This document shows positions 10,301 through 19,107 of a stretch of 64,000 bases of DNA, piece by piece. This DNA comes from Eremophila alpestris peregrina (lineage: Eukaryota; Chordata; Aves; Passeriformes; Alaudidae), in assembly GCA_009792885.1 (NCBI GenBank), contig WMCF01000066.1:2067429-2131428 (forward strand), written 5' to 3'. The first letter of the stretch is position 1; each line of letters opens with the position of its first letter. The translations under genes and the position numbers were made by a program. The notes beneath the pieces are model-generated. The model was not told the DNA's origin, did not search any database, and worked only from the letters and a program-made list of their open reading frames with translations.

Positions 10301-10933
10301 GCCCCTGACTCTGGAGGTGCTCTCCGTGGGGAAGATGACCCCTCCGCGGGTGCGCTACTCCTTCTACCTCCCCAAGGAGAGCAAGGAGGACAAGTCCTCC
10401 TACAAGAAGGAGGGCAAGACCCCGCCGGACCTCAACAACAGCGTGCTCAGCCTGTCCAACCGCTTGGACGGCGGCAGGCCCAGCTACAAGCGGCCCTCCT
10501 ACAAGTGGGCGGTGGGCGGCTGGGAGGCGTGCTCCGTCACCTGCGGCGATGGTTTGCAGAAGCGCTCCGTGGCCTGTCGCGATTCCTACGGGCAGCCGGC
10601 GGCCGAGTGCGACGCCGCGCAGCGCCCCGCCGATGTCCGGCTGTGCGGGGAGCCCTGCCCCTGTCTCTTATACACATCTAGATGTGTATAAGAGACAGGC
10701 CGGCGGCCGAGTGCGACGCCGCGCAGCGCCCCGCCGATGTCCGGCTGTGCGGGGAGCCCTGCCCGGCCTGGGAGGCTGGACCCTGGTCTCCCTGCTCCAA
10801 GAGCTGCGGAAGGGGTTTCAAGAGGAGGGCGTTGAAGTGCTTGGTCCCCACCGGGCGCCTGCTGCCGCGGGAGAGTTGCAATTTTCGGAGGAAGCCGCAG
10901 GAGCTGGATTTCTGCACCTTGAGGCCGTGCTGA
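455..10933 (+). CDS. ADAMTS15: ADAMTS15, secreted zinc metalloprotease; eight coding exons, frame broken by adapter in exon 8
   Basis: Coding exons are 455-1369, 5455-5587, 6107-6274, 6679-6962, 8398-8575, 8666-8847, 9430-9605 and 10049-10933. Leaving out the extra 104 bp at 10661-10764 gives 938 residues. Layout: signal peptide 1-20; prodomain with a cysteine-switch-like Cys168; furin site RAKR 195-198; catalytic domain about 204-410 with HELGHVFNMPH (zinc ligands His347, His351, His357; Glu348 catalytic) and a later Met-turn; disintegrin-like about 407-495; thrombospondin repeat 501-555; Cys-rich about 560-679; spacer about 680-790; two thrombospondin repeats 832-883 and 884-938. Two C-terminal repeats fit ADAMTS15 (and ADAMTS1), not ADAMTS4, 5 or 8, and the prodomain and spacer match ADAMTS15 as I remember it. 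The family cleaves proteoglycans such as versican and aggrecan outside the cell. Identity is firm; substrates come from family knowledge. Confidence 0.93.
1370..5454 (+). other. ADAMTS15: ADAMTS15 intron 1
   Basis: GT at 1370-1371 and AG at 5453-5454 bound a 4.1-kb phase-0 intron, the longest of the gene. It is ordinary unique-looking sequence. I see no coding exon, CR1 tail or LTR end in it, and the ORFs inside lack family resemblance. Confidence 0.85.
5455..5587 (+). CDS. ADAMTS15: ADAMTS15 coding exon 2: catalytic domain up to HELG
   Basis: This exon follows ...GGCAG and encodes DLCGATTCDTLGMADVGTMC onward to TTAHELG (residues 306-350, the last codon split). It carries the first zinc ligand His347 and the catalytic Glu348. 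The donor is G|GTAAGG, phase 1. The intron cuts the zinc-binding motif inside the codon for Gly350, and the next exon supplies the second and third ligands. Confidence 0.95.
5588..6106 (+). other. ADAMTS15: ADAMTS15 intron 2
   Basis: A 519-bp phase-1 intron, GTAAGG to CCCCCAG. No repeats or other features recognised. Confidence 0.85.
6107..6274 (+). CDS. ADAMTS15: ADAMTS15 coding exon 3: rest of zinc site and Met-turn
   Basis: Residues 350-406. It opens with the rest of the Gly350 codon and HVFNMPHDN, giving zinc ligands His351 and His357. The usual metzincin Gly is Asn here, as in the close ADAMTS relatives I recall. NHMMSPT provides the Met-turn, and DRANPWSACSAAIITDFLDS leads out of the catalytic domain. 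The donor is G|GTGAGC, phase 1. Confidence 0.95.
6275..6678 (+). other. ADAMTS15: ADAMTS15 intron 3
   Basis: A 404-bp phase-1 intron, GTGAGC to CTGCAG. Nothing else recognised in it. Confidence 0.85.
6679..6962 (+). CDS. ADAMTS15: ADAMTS15 coding exon 4: disintegrin-like domain
   Basis: Residues 406-500. The exon encodes CLLDQPAKPIPLPEDLPG, then the Cys-rich disintegrin-like module (QCELAFGVGSKPCPYMQYC, KLWCTGKARGQIVCQTRHF, ADGTACGDGRFCLKGSCVER). It ends at TACAGG before GTGAGTAC, phase 0. The end of this exon and its donor are the founder unit of the tandem repeat that fills the start of intron 4. Confidence 0.94.
6951..7231 (+). repeat. Minisatellite made from the exon-4 splice donor region
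   Basis: About five imperfect units of roughly 50-65 bp share the order AGTACAGGGTGAGTACC, then GCCAGGAGCCCCAAAA, then CACCCTGCAGGGTCACTCA. The first unit overlaps the real end of exon 4. TACAGG followed by a GT donor recurs with GT at 7021, 7072 (GTGACT) and 7178; one unit near 7120 has lost the donor core. The array is inside the transcript, so each copy is a potential competing 5' splice site. Confidence 0.85.
7376..7637 (-). mobile_element. CR1-type LINE 3' fragment
   Basis: The + strand reads CATAGAATTT...GAAGGGACCCACAAGGATCATTGAGTCCAGC and ends near CCCTTGGGTCCTGTTGTC. This is the complement of an avian CR1 3' end, but diverged from the copies further right. It lies antisense to ADAMTS15. 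Boundaries are approximate. Confidence 0.75.
7640..7830 (-). mobile_element. Degenerate LTR-like fragment
   Basis: AT-rich sequence with, on the minus strand, AACCAATGGGATTAG, CTTATAAAAAGG and a T-rich tail. The order CCAAT-like box, TATA-like box, T-rich end resembles the better LTR candidate at 8076-8345, suggesting an older related copy. No ends or target duplication are visible. Confidence 0.35.
8076..8345 (-). mobile_element. Probable solo LTR of an endogenous retrovirus, antisense in intron 4
   Basis: Read on the minus strand it begins TGATGTTTTC and ends GTGCAACA. It carries CTATTGGTTTAACC (CCAAT complement), TATATATATTGAG, then an ATTAAA-type poly(A) signal and a T-rich stretch with GTGTGTCGTGTCG. 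This is LTR promoter and R-U5-like layout. I could not find a matching target duplication, so the ends are tentative. No viral genes are present. Confidence 0.5.
8398..8575 (+). CDS. ADAMTS15: ADAMTS15 coding exon 5: central thrombospondin repeat
   Basis: Residues 501-560. VDGGWAKWAPYGPCSRSCGG holds the WxxW C-mannosylation motif and the CSxSCG O-fucosylation site of type 1 thrombospondin repeats, followed by ECTDPVPANGGSYCEG and RSCNLEPC. Acceptor CTGCAG, donor ACAG|GTAAGG, phase 1. Confidence 0.95.
8666..8847 (+). CDS. ADAMTS15: ADAMTS15 coding exon 6: first part of Cys-rich domain
   Basis: Residues 560-620. The exon encodes GKSFREEQCEAFNGY, WVPKYSGVSPRDKCKLICRA and GTGYFYVLAPK. It must end in phase 0 after AAG, because the next exon begins GTT GTG GAT GGC (VVDG). 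That makes the donor GTTGGT. Intron 5 before it is only 90 bp. Confidence 0.88.
8848..9429 (+). other. ADAMTS15: ADAMTS15 intron 6
   Basis: A 582-bp phase-0 intron with an unusual GTTGGT donor and TTTAG acceptor. No repeat or second gene is recognised. A long minus-strand ORF crossing 8245-9420 has no family resemblance and overlaps exons on the other strand. Confidence 0.75.
9430..9605 (+). CDS. ADAMTS15: ADAMTS15 coding exon 7: second part of Cys-rich domain
   Basis: Residues 621-679. VVDGTPCSPDSTSVCVQGKC, KAGCDGKLGSKKKFDKCSVC and GGDNKSCKKVSGLFTKP are standard for this family. The donor AT|GTGAGT leaves phase 2, and Met679 is completed by exon 8. Confidence 0.95.
9606..10048 (+). other. 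ADAMTS15: ADAMTS15 intron 7
   Basis: A 443-bp phase-2 intron, GTGAGT to CTCTTTCAG. It holds a 15-bp minisatellite shortly before the polypyrimidine tract and is otherwise unremarkable. Confidence 0.85.
9945..10019 (+). repeat. 15-bp minisatellite in intron 7
   Basis: Five tandem copies of GCCCCTGTGCCAGAT, the last slightly changed (GCCTGAT). The array ends about 30 bp before the exon-8 acceptor, in the zone where the branch point would lie. Confidence 0.9.
10049..10933 (+). CDS. ADAMTS15: ADAMTS15 coding exon 8: spacer and two C-terminal thrombospondin repeats, broken by an adapter insertion
   Basis: Residues 679-938. The spacer starts HGYNFVVVIPAGASNIDIRQ and runs through GKMTPPRVRYSFYLPKE. 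A Lys/Ser-rich linker (about 790-831) follows. The first C-terminal repeat has WEACSVTCGDG and ends GEPCP; the second has WSPCSKSCGRG and ends DFCTLRPC before TGA at 10931-10933. In the given sequence the frame runs off at 10660 into adapter and stops within it. It resumes in another frame at 10699 with a repeat of the preceding 66 bp. The extra 104 bp are not a multiple of three. Removing them restores one continuous open frame of normal family length. Confidence 0.92.
10661..10698. other. Nextera (Tn5 mosaic-end) adapter junction left in the assembly
   Basis: The 38-bp perfect palindrome is CTGTCTCTTATACACATCT followed at once by its reverse complement, the sequence of two Tn5 mosaic ends back to back, as in Nextera mate-pair junction adapters. 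It is flanked by a direct repeat of genuine exon at 10595-10660 and 10699-10764. It is synthetic, not genomic. Confidence 0.97.
10699..10764 (+). repeat. 66-bp artefactual duplicate of exon 8
   Basis: Identical base for base to 10595-10660, which immediately precedes the adapter. Two contigs or reads that overlapped by 66 bp appear to have been joined through their shared adapter instead of their real overlap. Confidence 0.93.
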
Positions 10934-13180
10934 GCGGCTCAAGGGGTACCTGAGAGGAAGGGCGTGCTGTTTCCTATGGCTGGGTGCGGCCGAGCGGCGG
11001 CCGGAGGTTGGGAGCGGGGGGAGATGTCCATAGCACATAGCAAAAGGGGGAAAAATAAGAAAAAAAAAAAAAAGGGAAAAAAGAGACCTGGGTGTGGGGA
11101 ACAACCCCATGCACCTGGGAGAGAGGGATTTTACCAGCCAGGTCGCTTGGAGACAGAGCGGGAATGAACATCTACCTCGGAGCCACTGAACGGCACGGAA
11201 ACCACCGGTGGAGGCTGGGAGCTGGGGGGACAGATGGAAACGAGGGGGAGCATCCCTGCCTGTGATGGAGCTGTGGTGCAGGCAGGGAGATGCCCCGAAA
11301 TTGCACAGATGAAGCCTCCCCCCACCTTCCCAGGACCAACCCTACCTCCCTTCTCCCTGGACTCCCCCGACACTCCTGCTAAACGGGACCAAAAGGATTT
11401 ACCAATGCAACGACCACCGGTGCGATGAAGCGCTGGGACTGCTGCCTCCAGGGCTTGCTGGTGGGGACTTTGTTGTCCCAGCAGCATCCCCGGGCCAGGC
11501 TGGAAGGTGGTGGCTTTATTTTCATTCTCTCCTCGTGTTTATGACCTGACCAGTGTAAATTTTATGGTGCTTAACTCTGTATTTTTTTAACCTCCTTCCC
11601 CCCCTCCTGATGGATGTAAACCTTGCATAGCAGGGCTGGTGTTATTCCCAGGGGATCTCACCAGCCTGAGGTTTCCTATGGTGCTTTGGGATGGGGCTGT
11701 GTGGACATCCAGATGCTCCTTTACACCCTGGTCTGCCTGAAGCTTTCCAGGGCTAAAAGGGATCACAATGGACCTGAGGTCTGAGCTGTCATTCCAAAAA
11801 AGCAACAAGCAACTGTGCTGTGGTTCCACAGGGTCAGACACAGCCCCACCCCCCAGTCACTGATACTTTGCTTTGCTCTGGAAATGGTGCTCAATGCTCA
11901 ATGGGAGCAGTTTGTCATGCCCAGACATCCCATAGCCTTCAGCCTTTGACCAGGTTGGGGTATTTTTTCCTCTGTAAAGCCTCCCTGAGATATCCTGAGC
12001 TCTGTCAGAGCTGGGGTGAATTCCCTGGCATCCCTTTGGAGCTGAGGGAGAGGGAGATCAGTTTGGGTCTTTGGCTTTCCAGAGGAAAAAGGGGCTCAGT
12101 GGGGTTCAGGCATGCAGGGAAAGAGGGACTGTCGAACCTCTTGCTGCTGCAAAGCATCTACAGCCATTTTCCCCTCTGGTTACTCTGGGCTTGTTCTGTA
12201 CCTCTGGGGTTATTCTCTACCTCTGAGGGTTTTGTAGCATCGTGCCTGTTGTGGTCAGAGGCTGGTTTACCTCTCCCAAACCCCATTTACCATTTCGGTC
12301 TCTTGCTCAGATCAAATCTTCAGGCACCACTGAATTGTTTGCTTTGTCACTGATGAAGGTGCCTCTTAATCAAGGAGCTGTGACTGTGAGCAAGCCAAAG
12401 CTTCTGGGTCAAGCTGTGCAGTTACTGGGATCAGCAGAGAGGTGTTTTAGGGGTGAGACACAGATTTTGGGGAGGCAGAAGGTGCCTCTCAAGTGGAGGC
12501 TTGGAGCCTGCTTCTTCAGTCCCTTGGAGGTACAACATGGAAACTCCATTGCCCCTTGGGTGGCTCCAGAAGGTCTCCAGCTGTGGGCAAGGTGACAATG
12601 ACAAGAAATGGGACAGGTGGCAGGAGAGTTCCCTTCTTTGGTCTTTCCAGCAGCTCTCAAACTCCTTGTGACAATGTTTGAGGGCTCATCCTCCCTGGGG
12701 ATCCTCCTCGAGGATCCATCTAATGCCTCTTTCAACACAATCATATTTTAGGTCTCCAGGCTGCTCCAGAGAGCCAGGAGCAGATGTTGTGGTTGCTCTG
12801 CACAGCAGGGAAGGGGAGTTAATGTTCTTAGGAAATCCCTTGCAGGTCTCCATTCCCATGAACACAGCGCCCATTTCCCGAGGGTTTTCCTGCATATCTG
12901 AGCCCGCTGCGCTTTCCTCTGGGGACAGAGCTCTGAGGAGCTGCCCTTTAGTGTCCTGCCATCCCACAGCTGCTCCCTAAGCCACCGGGAAATCGTCAGC
13001 CTCACTCCCGAGGAGGGGAGGGGTTCCTCGTGTGTGGTTCTTCTGCTGAGGGTGCAGCAGGAGGACGGAGATGCCGATGGTACTGGCTGCTTTGTGTATA
13101 CCATGTATACTGAACATCGATCTCTGCTGTTTGTGCATCAGTAGCAAACCTGAAATAAATCTGTATTTAAAGTTACACCT
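10934..13180 (+). other. ADAMTS15: ADAMTS15 3' untranslated region
   Basis: About 2.2 kb from the stop codon to just past the first good poly(A) signal followed by GT-rich sequence. It has an A-rich run near 11058-11071 and an AT-rich stretch near 11550-11590. No ORF in it is convincing. The 3' end is predicted, not observed. Confidence 0.65.
13154..13159 (+). terminator. ADAMTS15: Poly(A) signal of ADAMTS15
   Basis: AATAAA in CTGAAATAAATCTG, followed about 55 bp later by a GT-rich element (GTTGTTTTGTTGGTGG). Cleavage is expected around 13170-13185. Confidence 0.7.
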
Positions 13181-13298
13181 GATACCAGGGGGGACACGGT
13201 CCTGCAGGAGTTGTTTTGTTGGTGGCTGCAGGGCATTGCTTGTCTTTTTGTGATCCTGACCCCTTTATAGTGTCAGCTCATTAACTAAAGAACAAAAC

Positions 13299-13735
13299 TG
13301 ATGCCTTTTTGGGCTACCTAAAAACAGAGGCCAGACAAAATTCAGAGAATTAAAAGCAGCTCTATTTATTTAAGGGTGCATTTAGGGCAGACAAAGCCCC
13401 CCAGGGGCTGCACCCAAAATGGACAATGTTCACGGGTTTTCACACTTTGATCAGTTTGGTCCATTTGCACATTGGGGGTTCATCTCCCAATTACAGCTTC
13501 AGCTAATGAAGTCATTCACCCCAAGTTTGCTGCCCCCAACTCACTTTTGTTTGCATCTCTCAGGGCCTGAGGCAGTGAGGGGTCCTGGATTGCCAGGCCT
13601 GGAGAGGAATTGTTGTGTGTGACCCCAATGGGGCAGCAGCAGCTCACACTGTGTGTGGGGTTTGGAGTTACACACTAAAGAATGGCAGGGTTACAAATGG
13701 ATGAAAAATAGAAAAGCTAAAATCCTAAGGCATCA
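13299..13735 (-). mobile_element. Solo LTR, 437 bp, copy 1 of an inverted pair
   Basis: The ends form an inverted repeat, TGATGCCTT...AAGGCATCA. The 4-bp target duplication AAAC is at 13295-13298 and 13736-13739, a length usual for class I endogenous retroviruses. On the minus strand an AATAAA signal lies about 70 bp before the end. It is nearly identical over its length to the copy at 21281-21718 in the opposite orientation. No internal viral genes are present. It begins only about 120 bp after the predicted end of ADAMTS15. Confidence 0.85.
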
Positions 13736-14267
13736 AAACCACCACCTTTAAAAGCCCAACAGGTTTATTTTGATTTGGTTCTGCTACAGGATTGGTTATT
13801 GGTAAAAAAGAAACCCAGCCAGTGGTGAATCAATCCCTGTGAGCCCCAAGGGAACTGGGGATGCTCAGTGAAGGAGGCTCATTTGCCTTAGGCTTGAATC
13901 AGGATGTTCTTTTGTCAGGGTGACAGGAATACAGAGCTGAAAGGTTTGATATAAACTGGAAGAGCACTCTCACATCCTGGAACAACTCTGTCTGTGTGCT
14001 CCTCCCGAAATTCTCAGCACACCCTCCCTGAGTGAGAGCCCTCTTTCTTCCCTGTTGCACCGGGGCTGATGGTGAGATAAAGCCCTTCCTTTTCCTGGGA
14101 TGTGCCAGCTCAGGGATGCCTGATGTCACCCCCTCCAGTCCTCAGCAGGTTGCCTGGGATTTTATTTTCCCCCAGCAAATGCAGTTTATTCTCCCATTAT
14201 ATTGTAATGATTTGGCCAATTCCATGTGCTTTACTGGGGGGCAAAGCTCAGTTTGCTTTTCATCATC

Positions 14268-14478
14268 ACAGAATCCCAGAATGGTTTGTGTTGGAAGGGA
14301 CTGTGAAGATCATCTCATTCCATCCCCTTCTGCCACAGAGCAGGGACACCTTCCTCTGTCCCAGGCTGCTCCAAGCCCCATCCAACCTGGCCTTGGTCAC
14401 TTCCAGGGATGGATGGCAGCTTCTCTGTGCCAGGGCCTCACCATCCTCACAAGGATAAATTTCTCCCTAATGTTTAAT
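14268..14478 (-). mobile_element. CR1-type LINE 3' fragment
   Basis: The + strand reads CAGAATCCCAGAATGGTTTG, then GTTGGAAGGGACTG, CAGGGACACCTTCC, CCATCCAACCTGGCCTTG and GCCAGGGCCTCACC. This is the complement of an avian CR1 3' end, 5'-truncated as usual. Confidence 0.88.
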
Positions 14479-15587
14479 CATAAAAAAACAGACACAGCTG
14501 GGACCCTTCCTCCTCAGCAGCTCCTACAGGGAGCCTCCCCTCACAATAAATTTCACTTTCACCCCAAATGTATCACACATTGCAAAGGCACCAGCTGCAA
14601 ATGACTTTAATGGGAACAGGGAGGGAGATCTCCACCCCTTACAGCCATAACTTTTGCCTCAAGTATCTGTTCAGGAGCAGAAAATTAAGTTAAAGCTATC
14701 ACCTTGCTCCTGCAGGTGACAGCCCCACATTTTTAACCATCTGCCCTTAAAGATCACCCAGAGAGACAAAACCCCCACACAATCCCCAGTATTTACCTGG
14801 TGAGGAAGAAACAAACCCAGCATCAAGGCCAGAAACTCCCTGTGGAAGGGAAGGGGGTGTTTAGGCAGGGAAAGCTGCTGATGGCTTTGTGGGACCACGG
14901 GTGGGTGACACAGGGGGTGCCCTGCCTCTGTATCAAGCCTCAAGCCACAGGAACAGGCTCCTGGTGCAGGAGGAATGATGTGGAGCAGCAGATTCTCTGT
15001 CTGAGAAGAAGGGGTGGCTTTTCCCAGTGCCATGAGAGGCTGCATTCCATGATTCTCCAGATTCCTCCTTTCCCAGCACTAAAAGGTTTCATTGTTTCTT
15101 CCCTTCGCTGTGAATTTGCCGTATTTGGATCCTTCAGTACCCAATAAAGAACTGATGTGCCTTCACCTGCAGGGAAGGGAAGGTCAGGATGATCTGATGG
15201 AGCAATAGGCATGAGACTCATCCCCTCAGGCCAAGGAATCACATCCAGGAATCCCCATTTTGATCCAAATCCATCCCTGGCTGAGCTGCAGAGCTGGAGA
15301 TGGCTCGGGCAGAGCACACCAAATGTCTTTAGGAAGCTAAAACTCAATCCTTCCTCTGGGACAGCCTGCAAATCTGCTTGTTTACATTTGTCCTATGCTG
15401 AAACCCAAGAAGCTTAATATTTTTTTTAAAAAAGAAGGGATTACCTGAAGTGTAAGGGAGAGAAGCTGTGGAGGGTGAGGGAAATGCTCCTGCCTCATCT
15501 TGTGTTCTGGTCCAGGGTTTTGACGTGGCCATGGATCAGCTCCCTGGGGTTGGGATGGTGCCTTGCTATTTTTATATCCCTACATAC

Positions 15588-15650
15588 ACACACACACACA
15601 TAAATATATATTACTGCCATTACTATTAATAATAATTATAATTACTGGGC
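15588..15650. repeat. (CA)n with AT-rich continuation
   Basis: ACACACACACACACATAAATATATATTAC followed by TTAATAATAATTATAATTAC. A simple repeat next to several homeodomain-type TAATTA-like cores. Confidence 0.75.
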
Positions 15651-16830
15651 TTTGCCAGGAGACAAAAGCAAAACCAGACGTGCATTGAACTAATGGACCT
15701 AATTGATAACACATGTCCTGCAGAAAACCCCTCCTGGGAGAAGAGAGAAACTGGGAAAGGCTCTGCTGTGCCTGGGAAAACAGGAATGTTCACTTGAGCT
15801 TGGGGATGGAAAGCAAAATGCTGACGTGGAGCCAGGATGTGAGACCCCAGCCCCTCTTCCCATTTGCTTCCTCAGCTCTCCCAGCACTGACACCTCCAGA
15901 ACACAGCTGTGGCTGGTTCTGCCTGAGTCTGGTGAAAAAATCCTGCTCTTCAAGCAGAAAAGGCCTTTTCCCCACTCTGGCACCTCTGAATCCTGGGTCA
16001 GGCAGTCAGAGAAAGCCTGGACAGCTTTTCTGATTGGGATGGAGACGAGCTCCAGCAGGGCCGTGGGACAGGCTGGGAAGGGATGCCAAGGCAATGCTGA
16101 CCCCAGTGATGCCAGCCCTTGCAGCAGACTGAACTTCCCCTGTTGTCCTCCCAGCCAGCAAACTGACACCTTCCCACAGGCATTTCTGCTGCTTTGGGTT
16201 TATTTCTTTCTTTTTTAAATTTTAAAATTTTTTTTTTCTAATTATACAACACGGTCAGTGCCAAATTTGTCTGGCCAACATTGATCTGGCAGGCAGAGCT
16301 CATGGATTTATGGTGAGCAAACTCCCACCTCTCATTGACCAGCGGCAGGAGGAGGATTTTATCTTTTTGGAGGTCTCCATCACATACTTTCACCCCTATA
16401 AATGCACAATCCTGGGAGAAGTGATGGCAGGAGGAGCGAGACGGCGTCAGCATCTCCGAGGGAATGAGCTGAGTAAATCAGGCAGCTGTTAAAGATTATA
16501 ATCCTTAACTAGGTAAAAACCCTTGGAAATTGCAGCCATGGGGTGAGTGCTGAGAGCTTTCCAGCCAACTCCTGGGGAAGGTGCTGCCTTTGGATTTAGC
16601 CTAATTAATATCAAGTTCAGCCAAGCAAGCCTGGGAGGCGGATGGGCTCCCAAATGGTTTTTTAATGTGCCTTGATTATTTTTTAAAGGTTTTTTTATTT
16701 CCCCCCCACTTGTAAATGAATTTAGGGCTGGTGAAAGGTGTTGGATTGACAGCCCTGGAAATATAAGTCCTCAAGGAACAATGTTTTGGAGTTGTGAAGG
16801 GAACGACACTGTGTGTAATCCAGACATAAG

Positions 16831-16941
16831 GGTAATTATTCACAGTAACAGCTGCTTTTTGCTCTAAATTAAAAAATAGAGACCACAGGGATTCATCAGA
16901 GACTTTTTCAGGTGGCTGAAGCATTGGGCACAGTCAGAGCT
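16831..16941 (+). repeat. 111-bp local duplication, copy 1
   Basis: From GGTAATTATT to CAGTCAGAGCT. It matches 18198-18308 in the same orientation with about three differences in 111 bp. The flanks do not match. I do not recognise it as a known repeat family. Confidence 0.85.
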
Positions 16942-18197
16942 GGCTAAACACCCTGTCCCCTGGCTGCTGAGGCACTCAGGGCCACGTTTCAGTATTTAAT
17001 TGCTGTTTGCACTTTAAAAACTGCACATTTCTTTCATGGTCTTAATGTTGAGCAGGGACCCCGGCACCTCCCTGCTCAATAAAGGCTGTAAGCAAAGCTG
17101 GGAGCTTCCACTGAGGCTGCATCAAAGCCTTTGGGGCATTCAGAGAGGAGAAAATATCCTAAATAAATCCCTCCCCACCTCACAAAACAGGGAGGGTTAT
17201 TTTGCTATTATACACTGGGGGGCTTTTCTGCAGCTCTGTCACTGAGAATGTTTTCAAAGGGCAGCATCCAGGCTCTGGAGAGTACAAACACATCTCCAAA
17301 TGGTGCTCACAGTCATCATGGCAGAGCTAATTAAGGATCTCTGTGCTCCCCCTGTGCTCTGCAGGAGCAGCCCCAGCTGTAGAAAGCCAGGCAGGAGAGG
17401 CAGGGAAGGACATCTGGACCAGGGGTGGAGGGAAAGAAGCAGCAGGATGATGAGGAATAGACTGAGTCTATTGAAGCATGGCCTATCTGGGCATCTTAAA
17501 GAAATCTCAAGGAGTTTGGAGGGGAAAAACCCCAATATCCCAATGGTAGATGTTATGTGAAGTTAGGGAGACGAAAGGCCACACCTTCATCCATCTTCAG
17601 ATACCCTGAGGATTCAGGAGGTGAGATCTGGGGTTTGGGGTCTTTCTTGGGGTCATGCAGGATCACCATGGCAAGGAATGGCCTTGATTACAGTTTTCCC
17701 AAGCTGCCCATTAACCCCTGGGCTTCAGCACTTACTTTGGAGGTGAGGATATATTAGGTGGAAAAACAAACACAGGGGAAAACGGACAGTGAAAGACAGG
17801 GAGAACCTGGGCTGGGCTGTTTTCTCCCAAAGGAAAGAGAAAAAGAGCAAGCAGAGAGAAAAGGAAATGAGGAGAAAGAATGAAAACACGAGAAACCTCA
17901 AGAGGGAGATGCTAATGCAAAGCAGATGTTATCCCACCTGAATCCTTCTCCACCCCCCTGGAGCACCACAGAGCACCCTGAGCCCCTCTGTGACTCGGTG
18001 CCTGCTGTGCTACTCCATCCCTGGAGGAGCTGACAGAAGGACATGGGAGAGGAAAAGAAAACCCCTTTTCTGCTGTTCACAGTGTGTTTTTTCAGGGTGT
18101 GTCAAACTGTTTGAAGTGTGTAGCTTTTTGAAAAGGAAACCCGTGGTTCAGTCCCATTAAAAAGTTTTTCTGCTTTTGAGGAAGAGAAGTGAAAAGT

Positions 18198-18308
18198 GGT
18201 AATTATTCCCAGTAACAGCTGCTTTTTGCTCTAAATTAAAAAATGGAGACCACAGGGATTCATCAGAGACATTTTCAGGTGGCTGAAGCATTGGGCACAG
18301 TCAGAGCT
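18198..18308 (+). repeat. 111-bp local duplication, copy 2
   Basis: Second copy of the segment at 16831-16941, about 97% identical, 1.37 kb downstream and in direct orientation. Confidence 0.85.
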
Positions 18309-18467
18309 ATCACACATCTGATGGCACATCTCCTTTCAGTCCTTACCCCAGATCCTCAAGAGCAAGGACCTGGCATCTTGAAGAAAGTGGGAAGCACAGA
18401 ATTTTAAAGCATTTAAGCTGATCTTTATTATAGAAATTCTGTCTCCAGCATAAACAAGTCTCCACAA

Positions 18468-18725
18468 TTCCTTCCTTCCTTCCTTCCTTCCTTCCTTCCT
18501 TCCTTCCTTCCTTCCTTCCTTCCTTCCTTCCTTCCTTCCTTCCTTCCTTCCTTCCTTCCTTCCTTNNNNNNNNNNNNNNNNNNNNNNNNNNNNNNNNNNN
18601 NNNNNNNNNNNNNNNNNNNNNNNNNNNNNNNNNNNNNNNNNNNNNNNNNNNNNNNNNNNNNNNNNNNNNNNNNNNNNNNNNNNNNNTCCTTCCTTCCTCC
18701 CTCCCTCCCTCCCTCCTTCCCTCCC
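18468..18725. repeat. (TTCC)n microsatellite with a gap
   Basis: TTCC units run from 18468 to 18565, then 121 unknown bases (18566-18686), then TTCC grading into CTCC units. The true length is unknown. Confidence 0.95.
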
Positions 18726-19076
18726 TGTTTTTAAAGCATCCAAAGCATTGCTGGAAGCGTTGGTTTTCCACTCCTGGCTGATGTTTCAGGTCCTGTTTGA
18801 GCCTGGAAAATCCAAGTTTCCCAGAATCAGTGTGTTGCACGAATTGGAGGTGTCAATGCTTTGTTTCCTCCGAGTAAAGAAAAATCAAAGCCCCACAACT
18901 GGTGCAAAGTGAGGAACATCCAAATATTTCCTTTGGAGCTGCCCCTGGGGAAGGCAGAGTTGGTCCCTGGGGTGATGCTGAGGGGAGCATCCCACACAGC
19001 CAGGCACGTGCCACATGCCTGGAAATTCCTCACCAGATCCAGCTGGGATTCACTCCTAACAATGCCATTGGGGGTG

Positions 19077-19107
<31 letters not shown>

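Larger units (their letters stand above)
13740..16830. other. Intergenic, no gene seen
   Basis: Mostly unique sequence downstream of ADAMTS15 with one CR1 fragment, a (CA)n and AT-rich patch at 15588-15650 and a T/A-rich patch near 16205-16245. The ORFs here have no family features. Confidence 0.6.

Noticed and set aside
10661..10698. A real Tn5/IS50 or other transposon insertion
   Set aside because: Only the two mosaic ends are present with no transposon body. The flanking repeats are 66 and 57 bp at the two sites, not the 9-bp duplication Tn5 makes.
455..10933. ADAMTS15 as a pseudogene because of the exon-8 frameshift
   Set aside because: The break is exactly a synthetic adapter plus an exact 66-bp repeat. 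All catalytic residues, splice sites and the rest of the frame are intact.
455..10933. Alternative identities ADAMTS1, ADAMTS4, ADAMTS5 or ADAMTS8
   Set aside because: ADAMTS4, 5 and 8 have fewer C-terminal thrombospondin repeats. Prodomain and spacer sequence fit ADAMTS15 better than ADAMTS1.
13419..13622. A short protein shared by 13419-13622 and the minus strand at 21394-21822
   Set aside because: The shared peptide comes from the antisense strand of the repeated LTR, not from a gene.
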